Shown here: in pieces, positions 15,263 to 23,031 of the stretch
How positions within the stretch are numbered: the stretch's first letter is position 1
How the letters are laid out: each line of letters opens with the position of its first letter
Source of the DNA: Marinospirillum insulare DSM 21763
GTDB taxonomy: Bacteria; Pseudomonadota; Gammaproteobacteria; Pseudomonadales; Halomonadaceae
Assembly: GCF_000686905.1 (NCBI RefSeq)
Contig: NZ_JMLW01000017.1
Coordinates: forward strand, 1-64,000
Reading direction: 5' to 3'
DNA: 64,000 nt
Made by a program: the position numbers and the translations under genes
Notes under the pieces: generated by a model
Told to the model about the DNA's origin: nothing
Databases searched by the model: none
Seen by the model: the letters and a program-made list of their open reading frames with translations, nothing else

Positions 15263-15280
15263 AGGCACGCTACCGCCCTG
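15263..15280 (-). promoter_or_regulatory. ops/JUMPstart-like element (RfaH recruitment site)
   Basis: On the minus strand the sequence is CAGGGCGGTAGCGTGCCT. It contains the full ops core GGCGGTAGCGT (15267-15277) in the form known from JUMPstart elements. It lies 15 nt upstream of the rfbB start and points into the polysaccharide operon. In enterobacteria ops pauses RNA polymerase and loads RfaH, which suppresses termination over long surface-polysaccharide operons. Confidence 0.85.
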
Positions 15281-15307
15281 AGGTTTTGGGCCGATCCTCG
15301 GGGCGGT
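15272..15307. promoter_or_regulatory. GC-rich hairpin overlapping the ops element
   Basis: ACCGCCCTGAGG and CCTCGGGGCGGT pair over 12 bp with one wobble and a 12-nt loop. No T-run follows on either strand, so it is not an intrinsic terminator. In the leader RNA of the rfbB operon it would form just as the ops element is transcribed and could strengthen the pause. Confidence 0.55.
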
Positions 15308-15354
15308 GTTGCTTAGATAGGGTTGCTTTGTTTAGTAAAATCAGTGGTTAGTGT

Positions 15355-16170
15355 TTATTCAGCTTCTTCTTTTAAGCTTTGGCGTACTTGGCTGGCAAAC
15401 TCTGCAAAAAAGGCTGCCATAATACCTAATATTCCACCTAGTACTATACCTAAAGCTAAAACGAGTGAGCCGCTTAGCTTTTTGAGTTTTGCTCTTTCAT
15501 CTTGTGCTGAAAGCTGAATTAGCTTGCCTTCTTTTAATTCAATAAGCGCATCTTCTAATTCAAACAGCCTTTGTGTTTGGGTAGCTATCTGCTGTTCTTG
15601 CGCTGTAGATTGATTGCTGTTTTTAGCTAAGTCTTCTAACAAGCTTTTAATTAGGGTTATTTGCTTAGTTAACTTGGTTGTTTCACGCTTAAATGCTGCA
15701 TCTTGGTCTGCCGTTACTTCATTTAAAAGTGCTTGATGTAGCTGTTTAGCTTCATCTTTTTCAGTTTCTAACACAACAGATTTTAAAAGAATAAGGTTAG
15801 TACCACTAGGGTTAGTTACTTCGAATGTAAAAGGTAGTTCACCAAAGCCTTTTAGTCCTTTTTCTTGCACATAATTGCGGCGATAACTAGGCCAGTGCAT
15901 GCTGTTAATTTTTTCTAACACGCTGCTTGTGGTTTCTAGCTTTTCTGCTGAGTTTTTTTCTGCTAGTTCATAAATACTTATGTAGTTATAAGCTGGGCCT
16001 GTTCGGTTAGCTAAGGCAAAAGCTAGGGCTAGGGCTACTACTACAAAACCTGTACCTATAACCCACCAGCGGCGTTTTATTAGGGTTTTGGCTAGGTCAA
16101 CTAAGGAGATTTCATCATCATAGTGTTGATGCTGTTGGAATTGTGCATCACGAATTTGCGGGGTGTTCAT
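15355..16170 (-). CDS. wzz: Wzz-like O-antigen chain-length regulator (PCP1)
   Basis: 271 residues from the ATG at 16170; longer frames run into a terminator hairpin and are rejected. An N-terminal membrane segment (WWVIGTGFVVVALALAFALA, about residues 35-55) follows EISLVDLAKTLIKRRW, a typical Wzz entry. A long periplasmic coiled-coil region comes next, then a second membrane segment LVLALGIVLGGILGIMAAFF near the C-terminus. This two-helix polysaccharide co-polymerase sets O-antigen length. It sits upstream of the ops element in the same direction, behind the terminator of the preceding gene. Confidence 0.85.
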   Translation of the reverse strand: MNTPQIRDAQFQQHQHYDDEISLVDLAKTLIKRRWWVIGTGFVVVALALAFALANRTGPAYNYISIYELAEKNSAEKLETTSSVLEKINSMHWPSYRRNYVQEKGLKGFGELPFTFEVTNPSGTNLILLKSVVLETEKDEAKQLHQALLNEVTADQDAAFKRETTKLTKQITLIKSLLEDLAKNSNQSTAQEQQIATQTQRLFELEDALIELKEGKLIQLSAQDERAKLKKLSGSLVLALGIVLGGILGIMAAFFAEFASQVRQSLKEEAE

Positions 16171-16202
16171 AAAGGTTGCTGTACCTAAAACAATTACTTT
16201 TA

Positions 16203-16233
16203 TAAAAAAGAGCACACTTAGTAGTGTGCTCTA
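16203..16233 (-). terminator. Intrinsic terminator after the TraF_2-like gene
   Basis: On the minus strand GAGCACAC-TACTAA-GTGTGCTC forms a perfect 8-bp stem followed by TTTTTTATA. It ends transcription of the gene at 16259-17890 and separates it from wzz. Confidence 0.9.
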
Positions 16234-16258
16234 GTTTTCCTAGTGTGAAACGCTTGGC

Positions 16259-17890
16259 TTAGAACTTTTCTTCAAACCCAAGGCTGAAAGCTACATAGCG
16301 GGGTATGTCACTGTCGTCAAAGCTTGAAGTGTCAGGTGATACCGCTAAATCGAGGTGCATGATACCATAGAAAGTAGCCCCTGCGTGAATTTTGCTTAGT
16401 TCGCTGCCTTTCATGTTTTGGCTGTAGCCAGCGCGTAGACCAGGAATCCAAGCTGTTTTTGGGTAATAGCCAGCGGATAGGTGTAGGTTTTGGAATTCAT
16501 CACCTACAAAGTTAGTAGCTGTGCCTAGGGTGTAGGAACCTTGCAGCATCCAGTTGCGGCTTTTGCTGAAATAAGCACCTTCGATTACTGCGTGGCGTGT
16601 GAGAGTGACTGAATCCGCCACTTTGGTTTTGCCAGCTGTTTGTAGCCCGTAAAGTGCGTCTAGGGTTTCACTATCGTAACTGTCGTTGGCATCTAACACT
16701 TTGCTTAGGTCTGGGTAATCAAAGCTGGGTTCGTTTAGGTTGTAGAAGGTAATACCTGCTTGGTAGTTATCTGCATGCCATAAAAAACCTAAATCTAAAC
16801 CAACACCCATAGTGGTTTCTGTGTTGTCTAGGAAGTCTTCGGTTAGGTTGTCGCTCGCGCTGCTGTCGTCATTGCTATTGGCTTCTGCTTGTAGGGATAC
16901 AAACTTACGGCCTGCTTCTACGTTATAGAGGTTTAAGCGCACACCTGTTTCTAGTTGACCATGCTCATCGTTAAGTTCTAACCACTCGGTTAGGTTAGTA
17001 CCGTAACCTAAGCCAAAGTGGGCCACTACTGCGGCTTTAACATCTAAACCAGAGTTGGTGGTGAAAGAATAGTCAGTATCACCATCAACAATATCGTTTA
17101 CATTAATCTTTATTTCTTCTATAGCAGCTATATTTTGTGGCGTTAAAATACCTGAACCCTGAAGAATGGTTTTAATATCATCGATATCCCCCGTATTATT
17201 TATTCCAGATGTAACCTTAGCCTTAATATCGTTATATGCAGCAGCCGCTGTTGCCATATCAATATCAATAGCACCCAAGCTGTTACCACTAGCGTCTTTA
17301 AAAGTAGTTCTTACACCAAATTTATCACCTAAAAATGCACTTTTTATTTGGGTGCTGGCTGAAGCATTTAGGCTGAAGGTTCCGCGGGCTGATGAACTAC
17401 GCAATAAAAAAGGCGTTAGAGGAACTTGCAGCTGACCACCTGCTCGGAATTGACCGCCTTTTTCTAAGTCTGGAATTATTGTAGTGTTAAACTCTTTAGC
17501 GATGGCTTCGTAATAATCTGCTTCACTATTACCCAGGTTTCCATAGCGATGTACTAAATAAGCTTTTCCACCAACATTGAAATCATCTATTGCATCTAGG
17601 TCATCAACCATCGCATCAACTTTTTTATCTAGGTCGTCTGACTCCCCTATTTCTACATAGCCACCCAGGTTACTTAAATAACCAAAGCGCATTTTTTCTT
17701 CTTTTTTGAGTAGTAGATTATTACCGGCTGGGTTAAAGCTGCTGGAGTGTATGCTGCCTTCATTAACAACGCCGCCAATCGTGCCTGCATAACCGGCTGT
17801 GTTAAGTGATTGATTGGCAGTAGCGGTGAAAGGTAGCGCTAGTGCTGCTACCGCTAGGGCAATGCGTGTGGGTTTAAGTAGTGTTTTCAT
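16259..17890 (-). CDS. Outer-membrane protein of the TraF_2 type
   Basis: 543 residues with a clear Sec signal peptide (MKTLLKPTRIALAVAALALP, cleavage likely after FTATA). After it comes the family-typical opening of repeat-rich OMPs, GSIHSSSFNPAGNNLLL, and many alternating strands ending in an aromatic C-terminus (VAFSLGFEEKF), as in beta-barrels inserted by BAM. Proteins of this layout are often named 'conjugal transfer protein TraF', but no transfer genes are near. Function is unknown; a FadL-like barrel is a fair structural guess. It has its own terminator and stands between lpxK and wzz. Confidence 0.7.
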   Translation of the reverse strand: MKTLLKPTRIALAVAALALPFTATANQSLNTAGYAGTIGGVVNEGSIHSSSFNPAGNNLLLKKEEKMRFGYLSNLGGYVEIGESDDLDKKVDAMVDDLDAIDDFNVGGKAYLVHRYGNLGNSEADYYEAIAKEFNTTIIPDLEKGGQFRAGGQLQVPLTPFLLRSSSARGTFSLNASASTQIKSAFLGDKFGVRTTFKDASGNSLGAIDIDMATAAAAYNDIKAKVTSGINNTGDIDDIKTILQGSGILTPQNIAAIEEIKINVNDIVDGDTDYSFTTNSGLDVKAAVVAHFGLGYGTNLTEWLELNDEHGQLETGVRLNLYNVEAGRKFVSLQAEANSNDDSSASDNLTEDFLDNTETTMGVGLDLGFLWHADNYQAGITFYNLNEPSFDYPDLSKVLDANDSYDSETLDALYGLQTAGKTKVADSVTLTRHAVIEGAYFSKSRNWMLQGSYTLGTATNFVGDEFQNLHLSAGYYPKTAWIPGLRAGYSQNMKGSELSKIHAGATFYGIMHLDLAVSPDTSSFDDSDIPRYVAFSLGFEEKF

Positions 17891-17957
17891 AATAGTTCCT
17901 CGGCGGTAGCCTGTATTTTTCTATTTAAATATCTTGCTTTTTTTGTGTACTACCGGT

Positions 17958-19004
17958 TTAGTTTACATGTATTTTGGATGCATCTGCTAGCTGATTTTGT
18001 AGTTTATCTAAGAATTCCTTAGGCAAGCTAGCGGTTACTTCGGCGATCCAGTGGTTTTTATTTAACCATGCTTGTAATTTTACGGCATCTTTAGCGGTCA
18101 TTACGACTGGTGTTTTGTTACCAGCTTTTGGTTCGTAAAACTTTAAGTGTTCTTGGGTTAGTTGTGCATGGTCTGCCAGTGGGTAGCCCTTTACCTTTAA
18201 ACCTAGCTGGCTGAGCTGGTTAAAAAATCTTTGTGGGTTGCCTATACCCGCTATCGCATTAACGGCTTGCCCTGCTGTAAAAGGGCAGTCTTTTTGCCAG
18301 TGGCCGTCTCCCCTGCGCCAGCCTGAAAATTCTAATTGATAGGTGTGTAATGTGTTTTTTAAATTCAGTTGGCTAGCCTCTTGAATTTTTTCGCCCTGCA
18401 TAATAACCCAATCAACTTTATTTAATCTTTCGACTGGTTCACGTAATGGTCCTAGAGGTAAACAATGGCCATTGCCAAAACCTCGGGCTGCATCAACGAC
18501 CACTATTTCTATATCTCTGGCGAGTTTTAGATGTTGTAGGCCATCGTCGGCAATAATTAAATCGCAGCCTTCTTCTTTAACTAGCAGGTTGGCAGCGGCA
18601 GCGCGGTTAGGGTCTACGGCCACGGGCAGCTGGGTTTGCTGCGCCAGCATTAGCGGTTCGTCACCCACTTCTTGTGGATTGCTGTAGGTGGTTACGCGTT
18701 GCGGGTAATGTTTGGCTTTGCCGCCATAGCCACGGCTGACGATACCCGGCTGATAACCTAGGTTTTTAAAATGCTTGGCTAGAGCTGCCACTAGGGGGGA
18801 TTTGCCGCTACCGCCCACATTGATATTGCCGACCACAATAACCGGTACACCTAGGTGAACGGCTGTTTTTTTGCCGCTTAGGTAGGCTTGTTGGTTTTTA
18901 TTGAAGAGTTTGAGGTAAAGTTTTTCTAAGGGTGCTAGCCATTTTAAGCCGCCTGGGGTGGCGGCATACCAGTTTTTTTCTACCCAGGTTTGCAGTTTAT
19001 TCAT
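17958..19004 (-). CDS. lpxK: Tetraacyldisaccharide 4'-kinase
   Basis: 348 residues from the ATG at 19004, which overlaps the end of msbA by 8 nt; longer frames begin inside msbA and are less likely. The P-loop is seen in VGNINVGGSGKSPLVAALAK near residue 60, followed by GIVSRGYGG, DEPLMLAQQTQLPVAVDPNR and IIADDGLQHLKLARDIEIVV. LpxK is an inner-membrane kinase that adds the 4' phosphate to the lipid A precursor. The N-terminal hydrophobic stretch attaches it to the membrane. Coupling with msbA is the usual arrangement. Confidence 0.95.
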   Translation of the reverse strand: MNKLQTWVEKNWYAATPGGLKWLAPLEKLYLKLFNKNQQAYLSGKKTAVHLGVPVIVVGNINVGGSGKSPLVAALAKHFKNLGYQPGIVSRGYGGKAKHYPQRVTTYSNPQEVGDEPLMLAQQTQLPVAVDPNRAAAANLLVKEEGCDLIIADDGLQHLKLARDIEIVVVDAARGFGNGHCLPLGPLREPVERLNKVDWVIMQGEKIQEASQLNLKNTLHTYQLEFSGWRRGDGHWQKDCPFTAGQAVNAIAGIGNPQRFFNQLSQLGLKVKGYPLADHAQLTQEHLKFYEPKAGNKTPVVMTAKDAVKLQAWLNKNHWIAEVTASLPKEFLDKLQNQLADASKIHVN

Positions 19005-20772
19005 GCTCGGGCTGTATTTGTTCATGAAATTGCAGCTGGTGAAGTTGCGCATAAGCACCGTTAAGGGCTAAGAGTTCTTGGTGGTTGCCCTCTTCGACTA
19101 TTTGGCCTTGGTCTATCACTAAAATGCGGTCGGCCTGTTCTATGGTAGATAAACGGTGAGCTATCACAAAACTGGTGCGCCCTTGCATGACTTCTTCTAG
19201 GGCTTGTTGTATGAAGCGTTCCGACTCGGTATCTAGTGCTGAGGTGGCTTCATCAAGTATTAAAATAGGCGCGTCTTTCATAATCGCGCGAGCTATGGCT
19301 ATGCGCTGACGCTGACCACCGGAAAGTAACACGCCGTTATCACCAACTAGGGTATTAAGGCCTTCGGGTAGTTTTTCAGCAAAGTCCATAACAAAGGCAG
19401 CTTTGGCGGCGGCTTCTATGGCTTTAGGGTCAGGGTCTTTTATTCCATAAGCTATGTTGGCGGCTAGGGTGTCATTAAATAGAGTAACTTGTTGGGTTAC
19501 TAGGGCAATTTGTTCTCTTAGGCTGGCTAGGGTTAGCTCGGTAATGGGAAGGCCATCGAGTTGAATTTCGCCTTGGGTAGCATTGTAAAAACGTGGAATA
19601 AGGTTAGCTAGGGTCGATTTACCACCACCTGACCGGCCGACTAGGGCAATCATTTCGCCTGGCTTGGCAGTAAAGTTAACTTGGTTAAGTGCTAGGGGTT
19701 TGTCTTGGGCATATTGAAAACTCACCTTTTTAAAACTGACTTCACCTTGGGCTCGCTCTAGGGTTTTGGTGCCTTTATCTTCTTCTTCTGGCGCATCTAG
19801 GTAGGTGAATACATCCATAGCAGCGGCTAGGCCTTGTTGAATGGTGTTGTTAATTTCGGTGAGTTGGCGCAGGGGTTTGGCCATTAAAGAGGCAGCGGTT
19901 AAAAAGGCGATAAATTCACCTGGGGTCATTTCGCCCATTAAATCGGGTGAGAGCGCCAGCCAAACTAGAATACCTAAAGCAATCGCCACAATGGTTTGTA
20001 CCACGGGTGTGTTAATAGCTTTGGTAAGGGCCATTTTCATGGCTTGGGCGCGGTTGTATTCACTGGCTTTTAAAAAGCGTTGGTATTCAAATTCGGTACC
20101 GCCAAAGCTGCGCACCACACGATAGCCTTGCAGGGTTTCTGAGGCAACGTGGGTCACATCGCCCATGGAGTTTTGAATACGGTGGCTTAATCGACGAAAG
20201 CGTTTGCTGGCGTAGCTAACTACCAGGCCGATAACCGGCGATACAGCAACAAAAACCAGGGCTAGTTTCCAATTCACCCATAAAAGATAGCCCATTAAGC
20301 CGACCACAAATAAGCCTTCGCGCACCAATACGGTAATGGCATTAGTGGCTGCACCGGTGACTTGTTCTACGTTGAAGGTCAGGCGTGAAACTAGGTGGCC
20401 AGATGAATGCTTATCGTAAAAACCGGCGGGTAGCACTAAAAAGCGTTTGAATAGGTCTAGGCGCAAGTAGTGAATAAGCTGCCTTGCAACGTAGGTCATA
20501 AAGTAGGTACCAAAGAAAGTACCCACGCCACGCAGGGCAAAAATACCCACGACCAGTAACGGAAAGAACAGCCGTTTTTCTGTCATGCCATCTTGTATGG
20601 AGTCGACTAGCAGCTTCATTACTTGTGCAAAAGCAGTGCTAGAGGCTGCGTAAAGAGCATAACCCAGCACACTGAGTATAAAGGCCGGCCAGTAGGGGCG
20701 AACGTAAGAGAGTAAACGTAAATAGGCGTTTAGGCCTGTAGGTGCTTGTTTGCTTGTTTGGGTTTGATTCAT
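18997..20772 (-). CDS. msbA: Lipid A export ABC transporter MsbA
   Basis: 591 residues: a six-helix ABC exporter domain (about residues 20-320) fused to an ATPase domain. Seen: Walker A VGRSGGGKSTLANL, Q-loop IALVTQQVTLFNDT, signature LLSGGQRQRIAIARA, Walker B PILILDEATSALD and H-loop FVIAHRLST. It flips lipid A-core across the inner membrane. It is in line with exbD upstream (5-nt gap) and lpxK downstream (overlap), the classical exbBD-msbA-lpxK cluster. Confidence 0.96.
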   Translation of the reverse strand: MNQTQTSKQAPTGLNAYLRLLSYVRPYWPAFILSVLGYALYAASSTAFAQVMKLLVDSIQDGMTEKRLFFPLLVVGIFALRGVGTFFGTYFMTYVARQLIHYLRLDLFKRFLVLPAGFYDKHSSGHLVSRLTFNVEQVTGAATNAITVLVREGLFVVGLMGYLLWVNWKLALVFVAVSPVIGLVVSYASKRFRRLSHRIQNSMGDVTHVASETLQGYRVVRSFGGTEFEYQRFLKASEYNRAQAMKMALTKAINTPVVQTIVAIALGILVWLALSPDLMGEMTPGEFIAFLTAASLMAKPLRQLTEINNTIQQGLAAAMDVFTYLDAPEEEDKGTKTLERAQGEVSFKKVSFQYAQDKPLALNQVNFTAKPGEMIALVGRSGGGKSTLANLIPRFYNATQGEIQLDGLPITELTLASLREQIALVTQQVTLFNDTLAANIAYGIKDPDPKAIEAAAKAAFVMDFAEKLPEGLNTLVGDNGVLLSGGQRQRIAIARAIMKDAPILILDEATSALDTESERFIQQALEEVMQGRTSFVIAHRLSTIEQADRILVIDQGQIVEEGNHQELLALNGAYAQLHQLQFHEQIQPEHE

Positions 20773-20777
20773 TTCTA

Positions 20778-21200
20778 TTATTTTAGCTCTAGGGGCTGAG
20801 TGGCTATTCTAACCTTTTCAATGCCTAAACGTCTTGCTAGGTCTAGGGCAGAAACTATATTTTGATGATGGGTGGTATTTTCGGCTTGAATGAGCAGAGC
20901 TTGAATGGCTTCTGGGTTGTTTTGTAGCTGTTCGTTTAGCTGGGCTTCAAGTGTTTCTAGGCTGGTTGGGGTTTGCTCGTTAAACAGAATACTACCATCG
21001 GCATACAGGCTTAATACGCTTATTTCTGGCAAGGCTTCTGGTTGGGTTTCTGCAGTGCTGGCTGTGGGTAGTTGTAAATTAAGTGCTTGGTCGGGTAAGC
21101 GGGTGCTAACCATAAAAAAGATTAATAGCAAAAACACCACGTCTATTAGTGGTGTGATGTTTACATCGGCAGCTTCTAAGGGTTGACGCTTAAATTGCAT
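20778..21200 (-). CDS. exbD: ExbD/TolR-family proton-channel subunit
   Basis: 140 residues. The N-terminal MQFKRQPLEAADVNITPLID and VVFLLLIFFMVSTRL form the single membrane helix with the conserved channel aspartate (NITPLIDVVFLLLIFF), followed by a periplasmic domain. With ExbB it makes a proton-driven motor. The first 24 nt of the gene are part of a 28-bp direct repeat whose other copy ends exbB; ancestrally the two genes overlapped by about 25 nt. The start has a poor ribosome site, which fits loss of translational coupling to exbB. Confidence 0.93.
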   Translation of the reverse strand: MQFKRQPLEAADVNITPLIDVVFLLLIFFMVSTRLPDQALNLQLPTASTAETQPEALPEISVLSLYADGSILFNEQTPTSLETLEAQLNEQLQNNPEAIQALLIQAENTTHHQNIVSALDLARRLGIEKVRIATQPLELK

Positions 21201-21204
21201 AGTT
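21177..21204. repeat. 28-bp direct repeat, copy 1 (exbD side)
   Basis: Identical over 28 bases to 23033-23060 (begins TAAGGGTTGACGCTTAAATT and ends GCATAGTT). It covers the first 24 nt of exbD and 4 nt upstream. The flanking bases differ on both sides, so the identity is exactly bounded. Confidence 0.97.
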
Positions 21205-21233
21205 ATTGGGGCTCAAATTAAAAAAGACCATAC

Positions 21234-22553
21234 CTATTGATTAGCATCTAACAGGGTGTTGGGTAAATGGCCCTTGTTTACTAGTACCGTATTAACGACT
21301 AGCGGTGAAACCAAAAAATGCTCTGCTGCTTCGCTAATGGCTTCATCATCGGGTTCTAGCGTATCTAAGCGTTCTATTAAGGCTGTATAAGGGCAAAGTA
21401 ATTCTTGCGCAAATGCTCTTTGGTATTTTTGGCGGTAGGTTTTACCTATTGTGCAAACCAGTGTTTCTGCAGAGGCAGTTTTTGCTTGAGTGTTAGTCGT
21501 ATAAAGGTAGTCGCCTATAATTCTGGCTAGCATAAACCTTTGTGCAAGCGGCCTAGATTTACCTAACATTAGTTTGGCTGTTTTATTGGCATCAGTTTGT
21601 GCAGCTGCGATGCTTACTTCATTGGTGCTTAATTCTTGCCATAGCTTTTTACTTGCACTTAACCGTTCTGCTAGCTGTTCATTGGATAAATAGTCACTAG
21701 CTATACCCCATGCGTTACGCAGTTGTTGTGCTGCTTTTTGTCCTGCTTCCCAAGGTTGTAGGTTTTGATCACTACTGGTGCTGTTTATTTTGGTGTTTTC
21801 AAAGTTAATTAAACTCTTGCTTTGAGTTAACTGGTTTTTAACTTCTTCAAGAACTTCCAAGGTTTTATTTTTTTCTGCTTGGGCTATTTCATTCACTGCT
21901 AAATGGCCCAGCTGGTTTTCAGCTTCTAGTAGTTGACTGAGGTAATTTGGTTCGCTTTCATTTTGATCAAAACCTAATTGTGCTTCTAGCTGACGGTAAC
22001 GAAAGTTGCTGGTTTGAGCTAAGTCTTCTTTTAGGTCTGCCCAAGCTTGGTGTAAGTCAGTCTTGTTTATGCCTTTAGAATTAAGTTGCTCTAATGTTTG
22101 TTCAATAAGTTTAAAAACAGCCTCTTCAAATTGATGAGCTGTAATTTTACCTGAGTAGGCTTCTAGGTAACGTATTCCACCTAAGTTGTCTTGGTGTAGT
22201 TGATGCTGCAAATAAATAGACTGGGTATCTGATGTAAAGGTGATATCTGGCCAGTAATAACCTTGGCCTACTGCACCTAAGCTATGGCTCATTTCCCAAT
22301 CTAGCTTTTGCATTGCTGTGGTATTAGCTGGCAGGGCTGCTTCCCAGCGTAAACGCCACCAGTTTACGGCAAACCACAAGGCTAGTGGGTAGCTACTAAC
22401 GTTAATACCTTCTTGTATAAAACGCTTTTCTAGTAGGTCTTCATGGCGAAATAAAGAGGTGTTGTTTGCTAAAAGGCTAAGCTCTGCAAAGGTTGCTAAC
22501 TCTTCAGTGGGTAGTTGGGGCTGGCTTGTGTGCCATTTAATAGAAAACTGCAT
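21234..22553 (-). CDS. Uncharacterised protein with degenerate ImmA/IrrE-like C-terminus
   Basis: 439 residues, soluble, no signal peptide. The N-terminal half has aromatic-rich blocks PLALWFAVNWWRLRWEAALP and HSLGAVGQGYYWPDITF. The C-terminal ~120 residues follow the course of an ImmA/IrrE metallopeptidase: RFMLARIIGDYLYT stands where an 'RF.LAHELGHxL' zinc motif would be, then YQRAFAQELLCPYTALIERL and a tail EAAEHFLVSPLVVNTVLVNK. The HExxH residues are replaced, so protease activity is unlikely in the classical sense. It starts 2 nt after its partner gene. Function unknown; co-transfer with the 144-residue protein suggests a two-component unit. Confidence 0.6.
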   Translation of the reverse strand: MQFSIKWHTSQPQLPTEELATFAELSLLANNTSLFRHEDLLEKRFIQEGINVSSYPLALWFAVNWWRLRWEAALPANTTAMQKLDWEMSHSLGAVGQGYYWPDITFTSDTQSIYLQHQLHQDNLGGIRYLEAYSGKITAHQFEEAVFKLIEQTLEQLNSKGINKTDLHQAWADLKEDLAQTSNFRYRQLEAQLGFDQNESEPNYLSQLLEAENQLGHLAVNEIAQAEKNKTLEVLEEVKNQLTQSKSLINFENTKINSTSSDQNLQPWEAGQKAAQQLRNAWGIASDYLSNEQLAERLSASKKLWQELSTNEVSIAAAQTDANKTAKLMLGKSRPLAQRFMLARIIGDYLYTTNTQAKTASAETLVCTIGKTYRQKYQRAFAQELLCPYTALIERLDTLEPDDEAISEAAEHFLVSPLVVNTVLVNKGHLPNTLLDANQ

Positions 22554-22555
22554 AC

Positions 22556-22990
22556 TTAAACCTCTTTAGAAGCTTGTAAGCATCTTGATAATATTATTTG
22601 GTATAAAGGGTCTGCTTTTCCAAGTGGATAACCGTGGTAGGTACCTTTCTCTTGGTTGTCTAGCTGAGTTTCCACTGGTTCTTGTTTATCCGTAATCCAC
22701 CAAACATTTTGTGGCCAACCATTGCGCTCTTGAGCACTGACCATTCCCTTTAATACTCCTTGGCTAAGTAAGCTTTGTGCTGTTTTTTTGTTGAATAAAT
22801 TGATGCTATCACACAATGTTTTGTTTGGATGCGGTTTGCTTGGCGGTATTAAGCCAAAATCACCTGGGTTTTTCTTATGCAGTGGACTACCCACGTATTT
22901 TACACAGCTGGCAAGAGCTTGGCAGTTTGCTAGGTCGGGTTGAGGTGCCAGTTTTCTTTTTAGGTTGTAAGTCTTTTTTTGAAAGCTCAT
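22556..22990 (-). CDS. Uncharacterised small partner protein
   Basis: 144 residues, first gene of the inserted unit. It has distinct short blocks: CVKYVGSPLHKKNPGDFGLI, a cysteine in NKTLCDSINLFNKK, a central helix AQSLLSQGVLKGMV, and QNVWWITDKQEPVETQLDN ending in KGTYHGYPLG. The pattern (entry 'YVGSxxHK', then a 'WYxxxxxxxE.RL.N...G.YKGYPL'-like end) looks like a widespread but unnamed family. It has a good ribosome site (AGGTGG). It may be a toxin, an effector, or a regulator of the 439-residue protein; the sequence does not decide. Confidence 0.5.
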   Translation of the reverse strand: MSFQKKTYNLKRKLAPQPDLANCQALASCVKYVGSPLHKKNPGDFGLIPPSKPHPNKTLCDSINLFNKKTAQSLLSQGVLKGMVSAQERNGWPQNVWWITDKQEPVETQLDNQEKGTYHGYPLGKADPLYQIILSRCLQASKEV

Positions 22991-23022
22991 AAAACCACCT
23001 GCTATGAAGTAAAATACGAGTA

Positions 23023-23028
23023 ATTATA
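23023..23028 (-). promoter_or_regulatory. -10 box of the inserted two-gene unit
   Basis: On the minus strand TATAAT stands 5 nt inside the unit, directly after the 28-bp repeat, and 33 nt upstream of the first gene. A matching -35 would fall in the repeat (TTTAAG at 16 nt), so the host sequence may supply it. It suggests the unit carries its own promoter and also restores transcription toward exbD. Confidence 0.5.
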
Positions 23029-23031
23029 GAG

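Noticed and set aside
17902-17912. A second ops-like core, GGCGGTAGCCT, on the plus strand
   Set aside because: It points away from the minus-strand genes and has no polysaccharide operon downstream; it matches only the loose consensus. Treated as chance.
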